Shown: positions 1-11,889 of the stretch, in pieces
How positions within the stretch are numbered: position 1 is the first letter of the stretch
How the letters are laid out: each line of letters opens with the position of its first letter
Assembly: GCA_020746875.1 (NCBI GenBank)
Contig: JAGTJL010000014.1
Coordinates: 496,001-560,000 of the forward strand
Direction: 5' to 3'
DNA: 64,000 nucleotides
Source: Rhexocercosporidium sp. MPI-PUGE-AT-0058
Lineage: Eukaryota; Ascomycota; Leotiomycetes; Helotiales
Program-made: the position numbers and the translations under genes
The notes under the pieces: generated by a model
What the model saw: only the letters and a program-made list of their open reading frames with translations
Databases searched by the model: none
Told to the model about the DNA's origin: nothing

Positions 1-903
1 ATGATATCTATCGAGGAGTTATCCTTCAAATCTCTTTAGTGTTGTGCGGCCGGTCCCACTTGAAGATTTCTGAAAGAAAAAAATGGTGTTCAGTATGTCT
101 GCGGATACTTTAGACTTGTGATGTTCTTACAGTTTTATCCCTTCTTCCCTGGATTGTCTTCTGTCTTTTCTTTTCTTTTCCTTTCTTCTTGCCCATCTGT
201 AAGTCTTTTCTGCTTCGTCTTCCCGTCTTCGCTGTCCCCTAGAGCTTGTTTATAGTCTGCCATGGAAATCTCCGATGTGTGTACTCTATCCCTATTCACT
301 ATGCAGGTCAGATGGACACTTGCTCACTTCTACTTTCAGGCCACCATTGCTTATTCTCAGACTGGGTTCGTCTACTCGGGGAATTGAGGGAGATTCTCGA
401 CTGCAATGCTCCACGCCTGGCAATACAAACTTGTATTCGAAGGTCAGGCCGCATCTCAAGACCTCGGTTAATCTTGGAGGCAACCCAGCGACCTACAAAC
501 GCATTGCGACCGTCAACTCCACTCCCAACGTCTTCTTGGCCAATATCCCATATTGGTCATCGGTCTAGGAGAAAGTATGATGCGATTGCTGTGATAAGCG
601 TCCAGAGAACAACACAGCTAGATTTTAGAAATTCCTTACAGAACAATACAAGCGAGAAAACAATACCAATGAGCCTGACAGCTGGGCCAGCTGTCAACGC
701 ACTGGGGTCAATTTTCCGAGAACAATACATCGTGGCCTAATACATCAAGATGATCGATAGATGCTGAAGAACAATGGCAGCAGCTGCCATTGTTTTTGCC
801 TGATCTCAGTTCTAAATTCTCTTAGTCAATCTACAAATACCAAACGCAGAGACTTCTCTACAACTCTTCAAGGCCAAATCGGACAACTCCAACCTCAGCA
901 AAG
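1..903. other. Spacer and probable 5' leader upstream of the SET-domain gene
   Basis: No convincing gene is visible. A pyrimidine-rich tract (about 130-245, many TTTTC/CTTTC runs) is typical of filamentous-fungal promoters and leaders. An open frame at 246-740 lacks recognisable domains or splice partners and looks accidental. The final stretch before 904 is AC-rich and leads into the start codon of the SET gene, so part of it is probably transcribed leader. Confidence 0.5.
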
Positions 904-2340
904 ATGGATCGGGACGAGATGGATTTGCGGACTAGGCGTCAATTCGACCCAGGCTACGCTGAGCATGATCGTACTGATGGTCATAAATACCTGAATCGCA
1001 GTAAGTATTCTTTTAAATATCCTCCTCACCCTAATCTCTTCAAAAACAAACTCACTCTATTTATCGAATATAGATCCAAAGGGTAAAGGCGACACGACGT
1101 CTGGCTTCTTGGCTAAAGTCGACATTGCTAGAGGAACATGCATCGAGATGGACAATTCAACACTGGTAGCCACGACATACCTCGACAACCCCGATATCGA
1201 GCAGATTCTCGAGAAGAGCTTGGTCTATAGCATGGCGGCGGACAAGGTGTGGCTGAAGAATAAGAAGGAGACAAAGAAGCATCCGAATCTCACATCGATG
1301 TTCAAGGAGTACGCAATGCCCATCTACTCACATCGCTCTGCGCGCTACAACGGCAAAGACTTTGAGGAAATCGGATTCTTCAGATATCTTGCTCTATTCC
1401 GCCACAGCTGTCAACCCAATGCCCATTTCAGCTACAATCCTTCCACAGGAAGGGCTGCCATCCATGCCATTCGTCTCATCCCCAAAGGCGAAGAAGTCAC
1501 CGTCTCCTACCTTCCCGCATCGTCCTACGATATCCACACGCTCCCCGATGCCTTGCAAGTCCTCAAAAGAACTTTCGGAAGAACCTGCACATGCCCCATG
1601 CATACCCCTGAAGGACTTGCCATCCAGGCCAGCAAAGTCAACTTCGAGATTGAGAGAAATAGTCGCCAGCTCCTAGAAGCCGAGGCTTGCAGCACCTACG
1701 AGGAGCACATGATTATCCTGTTCCGCATCGTCGAAGTCTATGCTCAGTACCATGTGGCTGATGTTCGTATCGGGAGAGTGGTCGAGGAAGGACTGGCGTG
1801 TGCATGCTCCTACGGCGATCTTGCTCGTGCAGTCGTACTTGCGTGGACCGCCAAGAAGTTGTACTCCAAGCTGGAGGGCGCTGGAGGCCTCTATAGCTCG
1901 AGAATCGGCGAGATGCACTGGCACGAGAACAGCGAATATCATAAATGTTCGACTCTTGAGAAGATGCATTTCTACAAGAACAATCCGCAACGTCACTACA
2001 AATTTCGACCGGGTGGGGAGTGGGCTACGTTCACAACAGAGGTTCCTCGTGCCTTTAATGGAGATTCCTCGGCGGCAGCTTGGGATATCTACCATCCTGG
2101 TTGGCTTTGGTGAGTCCCCAAATTGCTGGTAAATTCAAAAGAAGGATGTTAACTTTTCCTGCTAGGATGACAGGTGTATGGGCCACGTTGACTCCTCGGT
2201 CTGAGCAGTACAAGAAGATGACTGGTCTGGATGGTACCTTTCCATTTGCGCAGATAAATGGTGGAGAAGATGATATCGTACCTATCGATATCGATGCTCG
2301 ATTTGGACGATGGAATGAGAAAATCCCAAGGATCGTCTGA
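904..2340 (+). CDS. SET-domain protein (putative lysine methyltransferase)
   Basis: Three exons: 904-1000, 1074-2109 and 2166-2340, giving 435 residues. The first intron has GTAAGT...TAG and the second GTGAGT...TAG with a TTAAC-type branch; both join in frame, and the sequence across the first junction (NPKGKG then a TTSGF box) suits the start of a SET domain. The SET core is visible at about residues 160-210: a RHSCQPNA box (the NHSCxPN-type AdoMet-binding and knot motif) followed by GEEVTVSYL, which supplies the catalytic-type tyrosine. A Cys-rich post-SET stretch (CTCPMH) follows. The layout is that of fungal SMYD/SET5-like proteins, which methylate histone or other lysines with AdoMet; the substrate cannot be read from the sequence. 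ATG 904 was chosen because it opens the only exon that joins in phase. A start further upstream is not excluded. Confidence 0.9.
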
Positions 2341-4496
2341 ATGACTGCATTCGGGTGGGAAATTCTCTGGGTTTTGCTCTTGCTTGGCTTTCTGCTCTGG
2401 GAATGGGAATGGGATTGCGTGCTATTTTGTCTTTCGCGGCAAACCGAATAAAAATGGGACTAAATAGTCTCTTTGAGAATACCTGCTCCAATGACCGTGA
2501 TATCGAACCAGTGAAGTACTTTGTCTTTCATCACTACCTGATTATTAGTTCTTCCGCAGCCATATCCTATCGAACTCTACATTTGCAAGCTTCAGATGTA
2601 GAAATGTGCTCAGAAAGTATTGAAACAAACGTATATGCCTCGCTGACACGGAATCCTCTAACATAACTCATCTAAGCACTTTATCAGAACCCAAGTACAT
2701 CTTTACACACGCTTTAAATATACGCGGAATCAGAACCCTTTGCATGATTGATTCTTTCTCTACGCCAAGTCAAATGACCTAAGCGAGTTCTACGATGTTT
2801 GATTGCATTCTAAGAGGACCTGGTGGAGAGATGCTCAGATTGTCTCACAATATTCTCTACAACGTATCACTCTGGGCTTTAAGCAAATAGATCTTTTATA
2901 AAAATAAAAAAATGGTGTTCACTCATGCTCATGGGAATGAATAAGTATCAGAGCTTGTGGAGGCTGAGAGTGCGTTTGTGGTCGGGAAATTTGCATTGGT
3001 GGAAGCGAGACGAGGGGTTTGATGGGTTCCTAGGAATTGGATATCCTGCGATTGTGAGGGAATTTGGAAATCAAGATTGTGATTCTTTGAATGCTACTGT
3101 TACAATTTATGACATTCATTAAGGAAGATGAAGTGAGCTTATCGGGCTCTTTTTGGAATAGGCGGCTGCGACAATGTTGTAGTTAGAGGATTTTGCATCT
3201 GTGGAAGCGAGGCGAGGTACTTGATGGATAAGGTGGGTAAGGTAGGAAGGATATTCTGGATTTGTGAGGGGATTTGGAGTTTGAGAATGAGGCGATTTCA
3301 AATGTTGCTTATTGAATCTAGGACAATTGAGTACGGAAGATGATGGGGTTTGTTGGTCTTTTTCCCGGCATTTAGACTGTCTAGAATCTTGGGTCAATTT
3401 GGAATTCGAGAATGTGCTTCCTTTGAATGTCACTAGCGGGATATAAGATATTCACTAGGCAAGCTAAAAAGGGATCATGGGTCTGTGTCCAGGCTCGAAA
3501 ACTAGCCTCTGGAAAATTGAGGGTAAAGTTGGTATTCAAGATTGTGTATCTTTGAATATCAAAAATCCAACCATAATCATAAACAAATCCACGCTCTGCC
3601 CAACGTCTCGTCCGTATATAAGACCTGTGATGCTTTATCACCTTCCCTAACACCCTACTGAAATGTACCATTTTCAACTAACGACAATCAAAAGGACCAT
3701 ATTATTGAATTCCTACTTTAGCCACAATTCCAGAGAGCCCAATTTACAAGCCCGTACAGAAGCTAAGATCATTTCTGACCTCCCTTACCGAATGTACTAT
3801 AATTGCTAAACTTCTTTGAATGTTGATTGTAGACAAGTAAAGCGATGAGGGATCGCGAGTCTTCATCCAGGATAGAACGTGAGCCCAAGTAACGATTTGT
3901 TTGTTTATAGATGTTGAATTACATAATTACTGTACTTCTTCGAATGTTATTACTTGAATCTAACAGGTTCGATGACGAAGGGCATTGAGCATGACATAGT
4001 GTGGAAAGCTCGATATCGTCGTAATTCCGTGCATAGCTCATGTGTCAGTAAAGAAAACACAGTCTCCTCCCTGCGCCTTCCAGCCCCGGCTTCGATATCG
4101 ATATCCCGATTAGGTTTCTAGAAGGCTAAGTACCCTTTCCGAACCCCTTTGCACTCCCTAGTTGCTCAGCATTAGAACAATGGGGAAGATGGGCCGTTCC
4201 ATCATATCTGCGTGACTTGACTTTACCAAGACGAACAAGTATTGCCGAAAGCAGCGCGACTGTGGATGAAGAGAATATGTTCATGTAAATTTGTACCGAC
4301 TGCGGTACGGTACGGTACAGAGTAATAGGAAAAAGAAGAGAGAAAAAGTCTCGGGTATATACAAACCGCTCATTCCGCCGCCCTTCCCTTTTCTAAACAA
4401 GTCCCTCTAAATAAGGTTTGCGCTTCTCCATACGACATGATAGTTCGACGCTCATGCTGAAAACCCGCATGCTTAATTCTTCCCGCGGTGGCACGA
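2341..4496. other. Gene-free spacer with degenerate tandem repeats
   Basis: No supported gene lies between the SET gene and the membrane-protein gene; short frames here have no domains. The stretch at about 2985-3560 holds diverged repeat copies (separate entry). Around 4300-4318 a short GGTAC run (three copies) sits in an otherwise unremarkable sequence. The last part is the 3' flank of the minus-strand membrane-protein gene. Confidence 0.5.
2985..3560. repeat. Diverged tandem repeat, about 125-210 bp spacing
   Basis: A recognisable block (TTTGGAAnTCnAGAnTGTG then CTTTGAATG) recurs at about 3063, 3273, 3398 and 3528 with substitutions. A companion block (GTGGAAGCGAGnCGAGG) occurs at about 2998 and 3200, and GATATnCTGnnATTGTGAGGG occurs just upstream of the first two copies. 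Spacings are about 210, 125 and 130 bp, so the copies have lost or gained material. No terminal inverted repeats or open frame were seen, so this looks like an old non-coding tandem duplication rather than a transposon. Confidence 0.55.
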
Positions 4497-5545
4497 TTAA
4501 CTGTTCAGAACAAGTGCCGCCAAAGTGTTGCTGCTTCCGGAAGATGGGGTATTCGTGTTATTCTTAAGCCCTGTCATATGTGTTAGCCACTTTTCATTTC
4601 TTCCCATGCGAACCGTTTTCCCTCTGTGTCACACTTTCACATCTCCACGCCTTTACTGCCCATCTCACTATTCAAAACAAGGAAGCGAGGGGCAGAGGAA
4701 GAGAAACAGGCAAGTACTTACAACAATTCCCAAAATTCACCTGCACATTCGCCAACAGATCCGTCTTGAACGCCGCGCCTTTACAGATCTCGCTCCCCGA
4801 ATTGCGATTGTAACTTGCGCACGCGCGCGCGCAGTCCGCTAGGGAATAGACCGTCACGGCGATGATGTCGTTCTTAGCACCGGGGTAGTCGCGGCCGCAG
4901 ACGACGGTGAAGACGGAGGTTTCTATGAGCGTCATGCGTAGTTCGGTGTTGTCGATGTTGGGGCAGTCGAGGGCAAGTGTGCCGCTTGTGGGGACGCTGA
5001 GGATGGAGGCGCTGGTGCTGGTTTTGGTTGCTGTCCCTGAGGCGGATGCGCCTGAGACGGGTGTCGCTGTTGTGGTGTATGTGCTGATTACGGTGCTTGT
5101 GAATGCGGCTCCATTGGAATTACTGTTTGCACTGAACGAGTGTCAGTATGAATGCAAAGAAAAAATGCTAATCTCATCTGATCTCTTCTATTGAGGTCTC
5201 GAAATCCAAATATCCTTCAACTCATCAACAAAATCAACAAGCGAAAACTCACCTCTTTGCATTATTGACCGCCATTGTCCCTCCAACACCACCCCCAATC
5301 GCCGCCGCGAGAATGACCAGCACCAGAGCCAGACTCAGAAAGAACGTCGCAGCTCTGAACCCACATATCGTCCTCTCCTTCCTCCTATCTCCCTCTGGGG
5401 ATCCATGGTAGTACTGAGGAGGGACGGCCTCTTGAGGCTGATCCGAGTAGAACTTGTCCGCCACGGTGACTTGGTGTTGGCCTGGGGCCGAGACTTCGAG
5501 ATCGGAGTGTGGAGGAGGGTGGAAGACTTCGGGCGAGGAAGACAT
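4497..5545 (-). CDS. Single-pass membrane protein with Ser/Thr-rich linker and Cys-containing ectodomain
   Basis: Three exons on the minus strand: 5253-5545, 4722-5131 and 4497-4570, giving 258 residues. Introns are GTGAGT...CAG (121 nt) and GTAAGT...CAG (151 nt, with a GCTAAC branch). Residues 1-62 are hydrophilic and Pro-rich, residues about 65-88 form one hydrophobic helix ending in a Gly-rich stretch, and a Ser/Thr/Ala-rich linker follows. The C-terminal half holds spaced cysteines in contexts such as LDCPN, VVCGRDYPG, DCARAC, EICKGAAF and GNCWLKN, reminiscent of PAN/apple-like modules in many filamentous-fungal surface proteins. A type II-like membrane or cell-surface protein is the likely interpretation; function is unknown. 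The third exon is well supported because the junction restores the common NCWLKN motif. A purine-pyrimidine alternating tract (about 4815-4832) lies within exon 2. Confidence 0.85.
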
Positions 5546-6623
5546 TACTTTGTTTTAATTGACCTCTATTGACCTCTTATGAAAGGAAGGAAGGAAAAGA
5601 GAGGAAGGGAGAGGAGAGGAAGTCAAACAAGCGCGGGAATGAGAGGATGGGCGTGTATATCAATCACTCAGTCGCTCACTCACAAGTTACATCCCTACGT
5701 TAGAGAAAGGGAAGAGGAAGGAAAGCACAAAACGCAAAGGCAGCAGCAAGACGACGGGGGGGCGCCTTGCTGACTCGCCCAGATCCCAGAGTGGTATGCA
5801 TTTCTGCGGTTCGCGTTGAATGAAATCGCGCTTATGGAGGCACAGCACCAGCACAGCACAGCTATGAGTGACATGGGACGAAGTGCTCCTTGGTGCGTGT
5901 ATTTCTGGGCTTTGCGATACCTCCTTGCCTGGGGGTTGGGGGCTTAAAAAGCCATTTTGGTGGCTCTACCCGCTGCCAAGCGACCTGGAATTGCATCCTC
6001 CTGCGGGGGTGAGGCGTAGTTTTCTTCAGCGAGCTCTTGGGGCTCCACTGCACAAGCATGCTGTAACGCACCAACCAATCCCCGGCCATGGAGAGGAATA
6101 GCTGTGTTTATCCCTGGAGCAGTGATCTTTTGATAGACTGAAGGACTGAGTTTGGCCCACTTGATGGCCATGCAAATAAAAATATATCATTCAGATACAG
6201 AGAAAATGGAAAAGCTGAAGTTGCATGAGCGTGTGAGCATCGAGACAACAACAGAGTAAGCAAAGCTTCACACCGTGTGCCAGTAACGTTTCACACAACT
6301 TGTGCATTCCCCGTGCTGATTTTTGTGCATCAGAATCGCATCGCTGATTGGCTGCTTCGTGTATGGCTCCCTTAGCATGAAATTAGGACTTCGGATCTCC
6401 AGATTAAAGCCCTGGCTGGTTTTAGAGTTTGACTGCGGCACAGCACTACCGGAAGGAAATACTTTGTACATTGCTGGCTGGCAGCTCTGTCTCCAATCAA
6501 ATGCTGAAGTTTGGGTAGAAAGATGTCATTGGTGTAGATACGAATTAGTTGAGTCGAGCCTCAAAGTCGACTGTTGAGTTCGTCCAAAAAGTTCTTTCCA
6601 CCCTCATTGTATGGAGGTGATAT
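5546..6623. other. Spacer between membrane-protein and lactonase-like genes
   Basis: Contains the promoter side of the minus-strand membrane-protein gene (a purine-rich GGAAG/GAGAGG tract at about 5580-5635 and more at 5705-5760) and the 3' flank of the lactonase-like gene. Short frames on both strands have no recognisable features. Confidence 0.5.
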
Positions 6624-7703
6624 TCAATGTCCAACAGCCCTTACAAAGTCCTTCAAGAACAACCACCTGCTTTCTTCCACCCATCCTTTTGACTTGAAAT
6701 CGTTCACGTATTTAGGGAAGAAATCCACGACGTCCAACAACGTCTCGTCGTGGGCCATGACGACCAATACTTCATCTTGAGCATCCGCTTCAATGACCTT
6801 GCTGATGGTAGCTGCGGCTTCATCAACATCGTGCGCGACGCCTGAGCCGTCACCTGGGTTGGCAATGGCATAAAATGGCTTCATTCTATCTCCATCACGG
6901 TACAAGTCGTCGAACAATGAGCCCGGGCACGGAGTCTTGCTCTTGAGATCCAGAGGATTTGGAGAAATCGATTCGGGGATGGGGAGATATTGAGAGGGTC
7001 TGAACTCGCCTCCGTGATGGCAAGCATCACCTCCCATGAATATAAACGAAGCGGGATTCGAAGTCACTCTTGCAAGTCCGCACATGTGTCCGATAGCGTG
7101 GCCTGGACTGTCTAGCAGATAGAAAGACCCATCGCCGAAGTAGTCGAAGGCTTTGAATTTCCCGATCTTGAGGTCCCGGTTGAAGGCGATCTCTCGAAGC
7201 TCTCTGCCTTCGTAGTCGCTTTCTCGAATGGGGCAATCTTTATTGGCGGGATATCCTGGCGTGAAAGACTCCTTGAAGCCAGGACCAACGATCAACGCCG
7301 TGTGAGAGTCAAATGTGGATGGATCTCCCGTGTGATCCCAGTGCCAATGGCTCCAGATGATGCCCTCGATGCTCTTCCCATCTACTCCATTCGTTTCGAG
7401 TATTTCCCTGACTCCCTGCTTGACAGTTACAGACCAGCCGCCTTTCTTGATCCGATCCACGATTCTAGGTGCGAGGTTCTCGGTGTCCTTACGTACCCCG
7501 AGGTCAAACAGCAGAGATCGTTTGGAAGGGTGTTCGATCAAGAAGGAGAAGGCTGGGCAGGAGAGGTGGGTAAAGCCTTTGATCTGGGGGGTGACGAAGG
7601 GTTCAAGAGGTATGCCGTCGATTTGGGAGGTGGTATCGATGATACGGACCTTGACAGTGGTGTCAGAGGTTGGGATCTTGAGATCTGGTGCTGGTTGAGC
7701 CAT
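6624..7703 (-). CDS. Metallo-beta-lactamase-fold hydrolase, lactonase-like
   Basis: An intronless gene of 359 residues. The MBL-fold zinc ligands are all visible: HWHWDH at residues 119-124 (the HxHxDH motif), a later histidine in SPGHAIGHM, an aspartate in FMGGDACHHGG, and a last histidine in VMAHDETLL. The spacing and the HWHWDHTGD context match the AttM/AiiA-like lactonase branch rather than true beta-lactamases. Such enzymes open lactone rings, for example N-acyl homoserine lactones in bacteria, and fungal members often act on mycotoxin or polyketide lactones; the substrate here is not deducible. There is no signal peptide or membrane segment, so it is probably cytosolic. No secondary-metabolite core gene lies within the window, so a cluster role is not supported. 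The start at 7703 is the first ATG and gives a normal family N terminus. Confidence 0.92.
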   Translation of the reverse strand: MAQPAPDLKIPTSDTTVKVRIIDTTSQIDGIPLEPFVTPQIKGFTHLSCPAFSFLIEHPSKRSLLFDLGVRKDTENLAPRIVDRIKKGGWSVTVKQGVREILETNGVDGKSIEGIIWSHWHWDHTGDPSTFDSHTALIVGPGFKESFTPGYPANKDCPIRESDYEGRELREIAFNRDLKIGKFKAFDYFGDGSFYLLDSPGHAIGHMCGLARVTSNPASFIFMGGDACHHGGEFRPSQYLPIPESISPNPLDLKSKTPCPGSLFDDLYRDGDRMKPFYAIANPGDGSGVAHDVDEAAATISKVIEADAQDEVLVVMAHDETLLDVVDFFPKYVNDFKSKGWVEESRWLFLKDFVRAVGH

Positions 7704-8375
7704 GATGAATAGATACTGGGAGGCTTGGAAGAAAGTGACAGGAGAAGGAAATTGAAGTATATATCCAGATGAGGGGTATATAGCATAGTCAATAAATGCT
7801 TCTCAGCGGCCTTGCTTACAGCCTAACTCCACTGGGAGAGTCTCATGGTTGGTTGATTTGACGTCACTTGCCGTCAAGTTCGCCGACTACCTACATGTAT
7901 GAATATGAACGGCAATTGATCGAGGCCCAAAGTACTTTTCAAAGCAGATGTAGTGGGGTATAAGCAGTCATTTGATTATGATTGGTTGGCGTGTATGAAA
8001 GAAGACGAGGTTTGTAGCAGTGCGTCAGAGTGAAATGTGAAATACAAGCAAAGTCCAACGAGGCTGACAAGAAGAGAAATGCGTCAATAGTGGGGTAATA
8101 ATCTATCTATTCACACCCTCAGTCTACTCAGTCGACTTCAGCCCTCGCAAGCGAGTCTATTTAGATTCCCACAATGGTCAAGTGCCATTGGGTGGCTCTA
8201 TTGAATTTGCTAGGCGAGTCCCGTTAGTCTGCCTTCCCTTTTAGCCCCTTCTGGATCATAATTTTTTGAGATTCTTCTTCCTCTTCTTTGGAGTCATCCC
8301 GACACATTTTTGCACCCTCGAGGGCACTTGCAGTACTATCTTCTCTCTCCGAACCTTACTCGCATCATATTCAAG
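7704..8375. other. Divergent promoter region (lactonase-like / XPT1)
   Basis: About 670 bp between two divergently transcribed genes. It carries CT-rich tracts close to the XPT1 start (about 8260-8350) and no supported coding sequence. The two genes presumably share or abut promoters here. Confidence 0.55.
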
Positions 8376-9144
8376 ATGGTTGTCAAAGAATACGTGAGCT
8401 ACAACGATGTAAGGGCGCACTACCCCTCCAAGGCAGCCAGAGCAAAACTGACAGCCGCGTCCAGGTCCACAAGCTGTGCCAGGAGGCAGCGCCTCGCATT
8501 CTGGAGGATTTCAAGCCCCAGCTTATGATCGCCATCGGTGGCGGTGGATATGTGCCTGCCCGAATTCTGCGATCCTTCCTCAAGCAGCCAGGCTCGCCCA
8601 ATATCCCCATCCAAGCCATCGGGCTGTCCCTCTACGAGGCTCTCCCCCCCTCCCACGCCTCCGGTGCGAATACTCCCGGTGATATCGAGCAGCTCGGAAC
8701 CAAGGTCACAAGGACACAATGGCTGGATCTGACGAGTCTAGGCGAGATGGAGAACTTGGTTGGCAAGCGCATCTTGATCGTAGATGAGGTCGACGATACC
8801 AGGACAACCTTGGAGTATGCCGTCAAGGAGTTGGAGAAGGATGTTGAGCTTGCCAGACAAAAGCTGGGAGGTAAGGGGGAGAAGACCGTTTTCTCTGTCT
8901 TCGTTCTGCACGTAAGTCTTGTCTCATCTACCCCGCGGTTGCACAATCCCCTTGCCAAGGACAAATACTAAAAGCTTGACAGAACAAGAACAAGGACAAG
9001 AAAGGACAACTGCCTGAGGACATGCTCAACGACAACAGATACTTGGCGGCTAGAACCGTTCCAGATGTTTGGATTTGCTACCCGTGGGAGGCTACCGACA
9101 TTGATGCTCATGACGAGATGGCTAAGAAACAGCCAGCAAAGTAG
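8376..9144 (+). CDS. XPT1: Xanthine/guanine phosphoribosyltransferase, XPT1-type
   Basis: Three exons: 8376-8408, 8465-8911 and 8983-9144, giving 213 residues. The tiny first exon encodes MVVKEYVSYND and splices in phase to VHKLCQEAAP. The second intron ends after a TACTAAA-type branch. The PRPP-binding loop is clear: ILIVDEVDDTRTTLE, preceded by an IGGGGYVPARILR segment that forms the PRTase core. The family transfers phosphoribose from PRPP to xanthine or guanine in purine salvage and in fungi is usually named XPT1 after the yeast enzyme. Length is close to the yeast protein. The C terminus (PWEATDIDAHDEM) is also typical. The protein should be cytosolic. Nothing unusual was seen. Confidence 0.93.
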
Positions 9145-9664
9145 ACTTGTTGCAGAGAAATTTTGGAACTAGACCTATACCAAATATATTGGCTATCCTT
9201 GGACGATTGCTACTCTATACGTGAAGCCTGTAGTTTCAAGTGATATTTGATAGAAATACTATGGTTTATATCAAAGCCAGCCAGCCAGACAGGGTCGAAG
9301 TTAGTGAGGGGTGAAATTCCGCCTATCGCCCTCGTTATCTTAGCGTCAATGGACCACACCCACACCAACGGCACCAGACGGCTATGCATCATCGGCCGAA
9401 GGTGGGGGACACAGCCGGTCCCTGATGCTGAGTACGACATTCGCGTGGCATATCACGTTTCCTTTTTTTGAATTCTTGCTCGGATCTGGATTGCCAATCA
9501 AAGCCAAATTTCAACTCAATCTTACTGGAGGCTTATGTAATACCGACTGCTTACTGAATACGTATATATCTCTCAGCTCTCCTCTCTATACCCCTCAAGT
9601 CTTGAGTCTTGACCTCGCTCAAACCCCGATCTCAAGACAACCCTTCAACAACGAACAAGCAGCC
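9145..9664. other. Spacer / promoter of the hydroxyacid dehydrogenase gene
   Basis: About 520 bp with the XPT1 3' flank and a pyrimidine-rich leader shortly before the next start codon (about 9565-9655). No gene was found. Confidence 0.5.
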
Positions 9665-10937
9665 ATGGGAGAAGCACCTCCATCTGAAAGGGAATATATC
9701 CTGATCCTCCTCCCGTTTCCTCATGATGCGAAGGTCACAAGTCTCATAGACGATATCCAACACAAACACAAGCGTGCGGAGATCGAATATCACAATATCG
9801 CCTTCACAGGCATGGCCGCTCCTGATCTGACATCCGTTCCTGAAGGTACCATGAACACATATCCCCTCTCCTGAGCCTCTCTGACGAAACCCCAGATTCA
9901 TGGAAGAAATCCACTATCCTCGTGACGTTTAACTCTCTCCCACCGACCTTGAAACTCGTCCCAAATCTCAAACTCCTCCACCTCTTCAGCGCAGGAGCAA
10001 ACCACATCTTTGAAACCCCCATCTGGAAAGACACCGAAATCCCCATCACCAATTCGTCCGGTGTTCATAGCCCGCAAATCGCTGAATGGGTCATGCTCCA
10101 GATCCTCGCTCACTCTCACCAAGAGAAGGTCCTGCTCCAATGGCAGAAAGAGCATAAATGGGGGCCGCACTCGCAACTAAACTTCGTTCAAGATGGCGTT
10201 GGCCAGCGACTGGGCGTTTTAGGATATGGAGCTATCGGTCGTCAAAGTACGTGCCGTCAAAACCCGCTGTTTCCTGTCTCATCACACATGTTCAGTAATA
10301 CTTCTATGGCGAGGTGAGGTAAGAAGACTAATTGCTGACTGTGAAACTCACTCTTCTAGCTGCACGAATCTGTAGCGCCTTAGGCATGGACGTAATAGCC
10401 TATACGGCATCCCCACGCGATACTCCCGAGAGTAAGAAAGACCGTGGCTACATCGTTCCGGGTACTGGTGACGAAGACGGTCTCATTCCAAGCGCCTGGT
10501 ATTCCGGGATGGACAAAGCCTCTCTCCACAACTTTCTGAAGCAGGATATCGACGTCCTCCTCGTTGCTGTGCCTTTGACTCCAGCGACCACGCATTTCCT
10601 CGGCGCGGAAGAACTAGCTATCCTAGGAAAGCGCAATGCATTCATAGTCAACATCGCACGCGGCGCAATCCTGAAGCAGGATGACTTAATCGCTGCGTTG
10701 AAGAAGCCGGTCAAGGTTGGAGGGCTCAGAGGTGCGGCTCTCGATGTCACGGATCCGGAACCGTTGCCTAAGGATAGCGAGTTGTGGGATTTGGAGAACG
10801 TGGTTGTCACACCACATATCAGTGGGTTGGGGACTATGTATATTGATCGGAGTTTTGATATTCTGGAAAGGAATCTAGGGAATTTAGAGGCGGGGAGGAA
10901 GTTGTTGAATGTGGTTAGTAGGGGGAAGGGGTATTGA
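9665..10937 (+). CDS. D-isomer-specific 2-hydroxyacid dehydrogenase
   Basis: Three exons: 9665-9845, 9896-10246 and 10360-10937, giving 369 residues. Introns are GTACCA...CAG (50 nt) and GTACGT...TAG (113 nt), both phase 1 and in frame. The NAD(P)-binding glycine motif is GYGAIGRQ, interrupted by the second intron just after the final Gln. Catalytic residues of the family are visible in order: Arg in VNIARGAIL, the acidic residue in DVTDPEPLP, and His in VVVTPHISG. These enzymes interconvert 2-oxoacids and D-2-hydroxyacids using NAD(H) or NADP(H); substrate could be glyoxylate, hydroxypyruvate or a branched oxoacid and cannot be fixed from sequence. No targeting signal was seen, so a cytosolic location is likely. 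The ATG sits in a good fungal context (CAGCCATGG). Confidence 0.92.
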
Positions 10938-11880
10938 GGATGGGGGGGTGTAGATGCTTTGGGTGAAGGTGGAGGGATTGAATATACGGGAAGACTGATT
11001 TGTGCTCTGAGGCTAGAAAAGTAGAACATATTGTAGATCTTGACTCCTGAATACATCATTTGCCAGCACACAGTTGAAGGCAGACTCCAATGCACAACAC
11101 AGGAAACACGTGCCCTCGTCTCCAAATTTCTCGATGTACAGATCCTAGATGAGCACCATACAGACGACAAGATTATAGCCCTGACCTGCAAAAGAATCCA
11201 CAGATAGACAATATGATAGGCGACAGCTTGAATTGAAATAGCCTCCAATATCAAGGTCTCGGAAGCTACACCCATAATTTACTCTACCAGCCCTCACAAA
11301 GCCCCAAGTTCCCTCGCCTGGCCCGCTCGGGAGTCCTCCAACCCCCACAAAATAAGCGGGCTCGGTAACGCCTTTATGTAGGCAACCAACAAACCCAACC
11401 CAAACATGCAATCAGAAAGCATCACTGCAACCAAATTGCCAGGTACATGCCAGAAGATTGACTTATTGTGAGAAAGCCCTAGGTGACAAGCAGCACAGTG
11501 AGAAGCTAAACTCTCGATGAAATCTGCAAAAGCCTTGCTATTTTCTTTTGCGAATTTCTACTCGGCCTTCTTTCGTCTTTTTGACGTGTTAATTGTTTTT
11601 GGGGTATTCTTCTTTGGCTTTTTGTTTGTTGTTGTCGCGCCGTGCAAGCGAGATCGTGTAACCGAGGAGAGCGACGACTGCCTGCACAGCATAAGTGCCG
11701 ATCGAGATATCTTTACAATAGTGAAAATTCTATGCTTTGGTTTTCTCTATCTCTCGTCAGTATACTGAATGTACTCGGGGAAAGGAATTACATTGAAAAG
11801 CCAACAACAACCACTCATTTGCTGATCTGCATCGACTCAAAGCTGAACGGGAGAAACTTGAAAGTCAACTTAAAAAGATC
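10938..11880. other. Spacer after the dehydrogenase gene
   Basis: 3' flank of the dehydrogenase gene and then nothing recognisable. A hydrophobic open frame at 11517-11768 (+) has no start context or relatives that I recognise. Confidence 0.4.
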
Positions 11881-11889
11881 ACAAGGCTT

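Noticed and set aside
246..740. Open frame of 164 codons upstream of the SET gene
   Set aside because: No domain, no splice continuity and overlapping frames of similar length; looks like leader or spacer sequence.
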